This document shows positions 61,280 through 64,000 of a DNA stretch of 64,000 nt, one piece after another. The stretch spans positions 1-64,000 of the forward strand of contig NZ_CANLBS010000005.1 in assembly GCF_947488945.1 (NCBI RefSeq), read 5' to 3'. Each line of letters begins with the position of its first letter. Within the stretch, counting starts at the first letter, position 1. This stretch comes from an uncultured Streptomyces sp. (GTDB taxonomy: Bacteria > Actinomycetota > Actinomycetes > Streptomycetales > Streptomycetaceae). Below the pieces are notes generated by a model, which searched no databases, was not told where the DNA came from, and saw only the letters and a list, made by a program, of their open reading frames with translations. The position numbers were made by a program, and so were the translations under genes.

Positions 61280-62107
61280 ATGGAGAACAGTTCCTCCGGC
61301 GGCGTGCTCAAACGGGAACGGGTCCGGGAACACCTGCTCGGCCTGATCGAGGGACGCCGGCCCGGCGACGCCATCCCGTCGGAGCGCACCCTCAGCGCCG
61401 AACTGGGCGTGTCCCGGCCCACGCTCCGCGCGGCCGTGGACGAGTTGGTCGCGACGGGCCAGCTCGTGCGCGAGCACGGACGCGGCATGTTCGTCGCACC
61501 CGCGAAGATCACCCAGGAGCTGGTCTCCGACGACGCGGCCTTCGCCCTGCCCCGGGCGGCGGGCGCCTGGTCCAGCAGGCTCCTCCAGCTCGACACCGTC
61601 CGCGCCGGCGCGCGCATCGGCCGCAAGCTGCGCGTCTCCCCCGCCGCCGACGTCGTCTACATCGCCCGGCTCCGGCTGGTGGACGGGGCGCCCATGGCCA
61701 TCGAGCACCTGCACATCCCGGCGGATCTGGTGCCCTCCCTCACCCCGCAGGAGCTGGAGGCGGGCGACCTCTACGACCACCTGCGCGAACACCACCACGT
61801 ACACGTCGACCACGCGGTGCAGTCCATCGAGCCCACCGTCATCAACGAGGCGGAGGCGGCCGTGCTGGACATCCCGGTCCTCTCGCCCGCGCTGCTGATC
61901 GAGCGTCTGACGACGGACACGGCGGGCCGCCCCGTCGAGTACGTGCACTCCCTGTACCGCGGCGACCGCTACCGCATCGTCTCGCGTCTCTCGCTCGGCG
62001 CCTCGGCCGCCCGCCCCCGGCCCGAGGGCCACCACCCGGGCATCCCGCCGGGGGACTTCGCGCACGGGGACATCATCACCACGTCGACCACCGGGGACGC
62101 CCACTGA
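61280..62107 (+). CDS. GntR/HutC family regulator, DasR/NagR-like (275 aa)
   Basis: Sugar-phosphate-responsive repressor. N-terminal wHTH: 'RVREHLLGLIEGRRPGDAIP', 'SERTLSAELGVSRPTLRAAV', 'LVATGQLVREHGRGMFVAPA' (residues 10-80). C-terminal UTRA domain (about 95-240): 'AADVVYIARLRLVDGAPMAI', 'GRPVEYVHSLYRGDRYRIVS'. The arrangement and the UTRA core resemble DasR and NagR, which bind GlcNAc-6-P or GlcN-6-P; that fits the GH20 gene it faces. ATG 61280 has AAAGG 8-9 nt upstream. The last 35 residues are a disordered tail. Confidence 0.9.
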   Translation: MENSSSGGVLKRERVREHLLGLIEGRRPGDAIPSERTLSAELGVSRPTLRAAVDELVATGQLVREHGRGMFVAPAKITQELVSDDAAFALPRAAGAWSSRLLQLDTVRAGARIGRKLRVSPAADVVYIARLRLVDGAPMAIEHLHIPADLVPSLTPQELEAGDLYDHLREHHHVHVDHAVQSIEPTVINEAEAAVLDIPVLSPALLIERLTTDTAGRPVEYVHSLYRGDRYRIVSRLSLGASAARPRPEGHHPGIPPGDFAHGDIITTSTTGDAH

Positions 62108-62126
62108 CGGCGGACACGGACGCACG

Positions 62127-62164
62127 CCGGGCCCGCCCCCGTCCGGTGACGGGGGCGGGCCCGG
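62127..62164. terminator. Bidirectional hairpin between gntR and the flavin monooxygenase gene
   Basis: Perfect 17-bp stem (62127-62143, 62148-62164) with loop CGGT between two convergent stops. No U-tract. Confidence 0.85.
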
Positions 62165-62183
62165 AATCCCGCGAGGCCGCCCG

Positions 62184-63578
62184 CTACGACACGGCCATCC
62201 CGGCCGCCGGCGCCCCGTCCGGGTGGGCCAGCCCCAGGTGGTCGCGGAGCGTGGTCCCCTCGTACTCGGTGCGGTGGACGCCGCGCTCCTGCAGCAGGGG
62301 CACCACGGTGTCGGCGAAGGCGTCCAGCCCGCCGGGCGTGATGTGCGGGGCGAGGATGAAGCCGTCGGAGGCGTCGGCCTGGACGAACTCGTCGATGGTC
62401 CGGGCGACCGTCTCCGGCGAGCCGACGAAGGACTGCCGGTTGCCGGTCTCGATGACGAGGTCGCGGATGGACCACTTGTTGGCGGCGGCCAGCTCCCGCC
62501 ACTGACGGGCGGTCGCCACCGGGTCCCGGTACATCCGCACCTGCGCGCGCCCGCGGGCCACCGTGTGCTCGCCGGGGTCGGGGTCCACCTCGGGCAGCGG
62601 CCCGTCCGGGTCGTAGCCGGACAGGTCCCGGTTCCAGACGAACTCCAGGTGCTTGATCGCGGTGGCGCCGCTCACCTGACTGCGGCGCACCTCGCGGGCC
62701 TTCTCCTCGGCGTCCGCGTCGGTGTCCCCGAGGACGAAGGTCGCGGCGGGCAGGATCAGCAGTTGGTCGGGGGTGCGGCCGTGCCGGGCGAGCCGCCCCT
62801 TGACGTCGGCGTAGAAGGCCCGGCCGTCTTCGAGGGCGCTGTACCGGCTGAAGATGGCGTCGGCGCTCGCCGCCGCGAACTCCCGGCCCTCGTCGGAGTC
62901 GCCGGCCTGGAAGATCACCGGTCGGCCCTGCGGGCTTCGGGGGACGTTGAACTGCCCCTCGATGTCGAAGTGCTGACCCTTGTGGACGAAGGCTCCGGCC
63001 CGCGCGTCCCGCAGGAAGGCACCGGTACGCGGGTCGGCGAGGATCTCGTCGCCGCGCCAGGAGTCGAAGAGCTCGTGCGCCGTCTCCAGGAACTCCTTCG
63101 CCCGCGAATAGCGTTCGTCCTGCGGGAGGAAGCCGCCCCGGCGGAAGTTCTCGCCGGTGAAGGCGTCCCACGAGGTGACGACGTTCCACGCCGCCCGCCC
63201 GCCGGAGAGGTGGTCCAGGCTGGCGAACTGGCGGGCCACCTCGTAGGGCTCGTTGAAGGTGGAGTTGATGGTGCCGGTCAGCCCGAGGCGGTCGGTGACG
63301 GCGGCGAGGGCGGACAGCACGGTGAAGGTGTCGGGCCGCCCGACCACGTCCAAGTCGTATATTTTTCCGCCCTGTTCACGCAGCCTCAGCCCTTCGGCGA
63401 GGAACAGGAAGTCGAACTTGGCTCGTTCGGCGGTGCGGGCGAAGTGGGCGAAGGAGCTGAACTCGATGTGGCTGCCCGCCTCGGGGTCGCTCCACACGGT
63501 GGTGTTGTTGACGCCGGGGAAGTGCGCGGCGAGGTGGACTTGCTTGACCGGCTTGCCGGTGAGGTCACGGGTGCTCAT
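62184..63578 (-). CDS. LLM-class FMN-dependent monooxygenase, NtaA/SnaA/DmoA family (464 aa)
   Basis: Flavin-dependent TIM-barrel oxygenase using FMNH2 from a separate reductase. 'VHLAAHFPGVNNTTVWSDPE' (start), 'FSSFAHFARTAERAKFDFLF', 'LTGTINSTFNEPYEVARQFA', 'LDHLSGGRAAWNVVTSWDAF' and 'VIFQAGDSDEGREFAAASAD' are diagnostic of the NtaA/DszA/DmoA subgroup, which acts on chelators, sulfides, sulfones or similar. The length is normal (about 450). GGAAGG lies 10 nt before ATG 63578. It follows the second LLM gene by 18 bp, so the two form one operon running in from the right edge. Confidence 0.93.
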   Translation of the reverse strand: MSTRDLTGKPVKQVHLAAHFPGVNNTTVWSDPEAGSHIEFSSFAHFARTAERAKFDFLFLAEGLRLREQGGKIYDLDVVGRPDTFTVLSALAAVTDRLGLTGTINSTFNEPYEVARQFASLDHLSGGRAAWNVVTSWDAFTGENFRRGGFLPQDERYSRAKEFLETAHELFDSWRGDEILADPRTGAFLRDARAGAFVHKGQHFDIEGQFNVPRSPQGRPVIFQAGDSDEGREFAAASADAIFSRYSALEDGRAFYADVKGRLARHGRTPDQLLILPAATFVLGDTDADAEEKAREVRRSQVSGATAIKHLEFVWNRDLSGYDPDGPLPEVDPDPGEHTVARGRAQVRMYRDPVATARQWRELAAANKWSIRDLVIETGNRQSFVGSPETVARTIDEFVQADASDGFILAPHITPGGLDAFADTVVPLLQERGVHRTEYEGTTLRDHLGLAHPDGAPAAGMAVS

Positions 63579-63596
63579 GTCGGTGGTCCTTCCGGC

Positions 63597-64000
63597 TCAG
63601 ACGGCGGCGTAGCGGTTGGCGGGGCGGGCGAGTCCGAGCAGCCCGCGCAGGGTGTCGGCCTCGTACGCGGTGCGGAAGGCGCCGCGCCGCTGGAGTTCGG
63701 GCACCAGCCCGCGGCTGATCGCCTCCAGGTCGTGCCCGAGCACGGCGGGCCGCAGCCGGAATCCGGTGAGGCCGGCGCCCTGCCACTCCAGCAGCAGGTC
63801 GGCGAGGTGTCCGGGCGTGCCGGCGAAGATCTTCGCGTCGCTGGTGTACGGGGTGCCGGCGAGGCCGTCCAGGCGGTCCCGGCGGTCCGCCGCCGCGCCG
63901 GGTTCGTCGTCCAGGAAGACGACCAGGTCGCCGAAGACGTGCAGCGGCTGGTCCGCCCGGCCGGCGACGGCCTGCTCGGCGCGGATCTCGGCGAGGATCG
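63597..64000 (-). CDS. LLM-class flavin monooxygenase, C-terminal part only (truncated by window edge)
   Basis: The frame is open from the window edge to TGA at 63597-63599, giving 133 complete residues. It has no in-frame start near the edge because the N-terminus is outside. 'FGDLVVFLDDEPGAAADRRD', 'TPYTSDAKIFAGTPGHLADL', 'WQGAGLTGFRLRPAVLGHDL' and 'GLVPELQRRGAFRTAYEADT' match the C-terminal barrel region of NtaA/DmoA-type enzymes ('LRGLLGL' parallels 'LRDHLGL' of its neighbour). It is therefore a paralogue of the downstream gene and co-transcribed with it, upstream in the operon. Confidence 0.85.
   Translation of the reverse strand, partial: ILAEIRAEQAVAGRADQPLHVFGDLVVFLDDEPGAAADRRDRLDGLAGTPYTSDAKIFAGTPGHLADLLLEWQGAGLTGFRLRPAVLGHDLEAISRGLVPELQRRGAFRTAYEADTLRGLLGLARPANRYAAV

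Overview
The window is a very GC-rich (roughly 72%) actinomycete chromosome segment and almost certainly Streptomyces. The evidence is extreme third-position GC, many GTG starts, the 2-methylisoborneol/encapsulin operon, a CebR-type operator, only two TTA (bldA-type) codons among about 55 genes, and numerous secreted polysaccharide hydrolases. I saw no tRNA, rRNA, CRISPR array, transposase or phage gene. Both ends cut through genes: a catalase on the left and a flavin monooxygenase on the right.

Layout. 0-6 kb: the 3' part of a large-subunit catalase, then four end-overlapping glycosyltransferase genes. 6-9 kb: a DHFR-fold protein, a VOC protein and a SigB/SigF-type sigma factor with a likely self-recognised promoter. 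8.7-12.5 kb: the 2-methylisoborneol operon (family 2B encapsulin shell, terpene cyclase cargo, GPP methyltransferase). 12.8-21.4 kb: cytochrome P450, TetR, SMP-30-like lipoprotein, Baeyer-Villiger monooxygenase and small conserved proteins. 20.7-23 kb: a TetR/DHA2 exporter pair with three evenly spaced operators. 23.2-25.4 kb: an overlapping methyltransferase, CDGSH Fe-S and heme-oxygenase-like diiron enzyme operon, the best candidate for a little-described system. 25.4-30 kb: small hydrophilic protein, zinc dehydrogenase, PP2C phosphatase and a second DHA2 exporter.

30-42 kb is a secreted-enzyme island: two alpha/beta hydrolases, a GH9 cellulase, a GH81 beta-1,3-glucanase, a GH43 arabinanase and a subtilisin. 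GH9, GH81 and the GH43 xylosidase at 51-52.5 kb each have a LacI-type palindrome with an AGCGCT core upstream. The cellulase and the subtilisin each carry a TTA codon near the N-terminus, so their translation should depend on bldA. 42-45 kb: VOC, TetR, GXWXG protein and alcohol dehydrogenase.

45.3-48.4 kb: a taurine/sulfonate-type ABC operon preceded by a 24-residue Cys-rich leader ORF with its own promoter and a downstream hairpin, which looks like a cysteine-sensing attenuator. 48.4-50.8 kb: GlxA-type regulator with divergent isochorismatase-like hydrolase, then a GNAT protein. 50.9-55 kb: GH43 xylosidase and a secreted neutral ceramidase. 55-62.1 kb: a sugar ABC importer (binding protein and two permeases, no ATPase) coupled to an intracellular GH20 and a secreted CBM3-GH16 enzyme, with a divergent DasR-like GntR regulator. 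62.2-64 kb: two NtaA/DmoA-type flavin monooxygenases.
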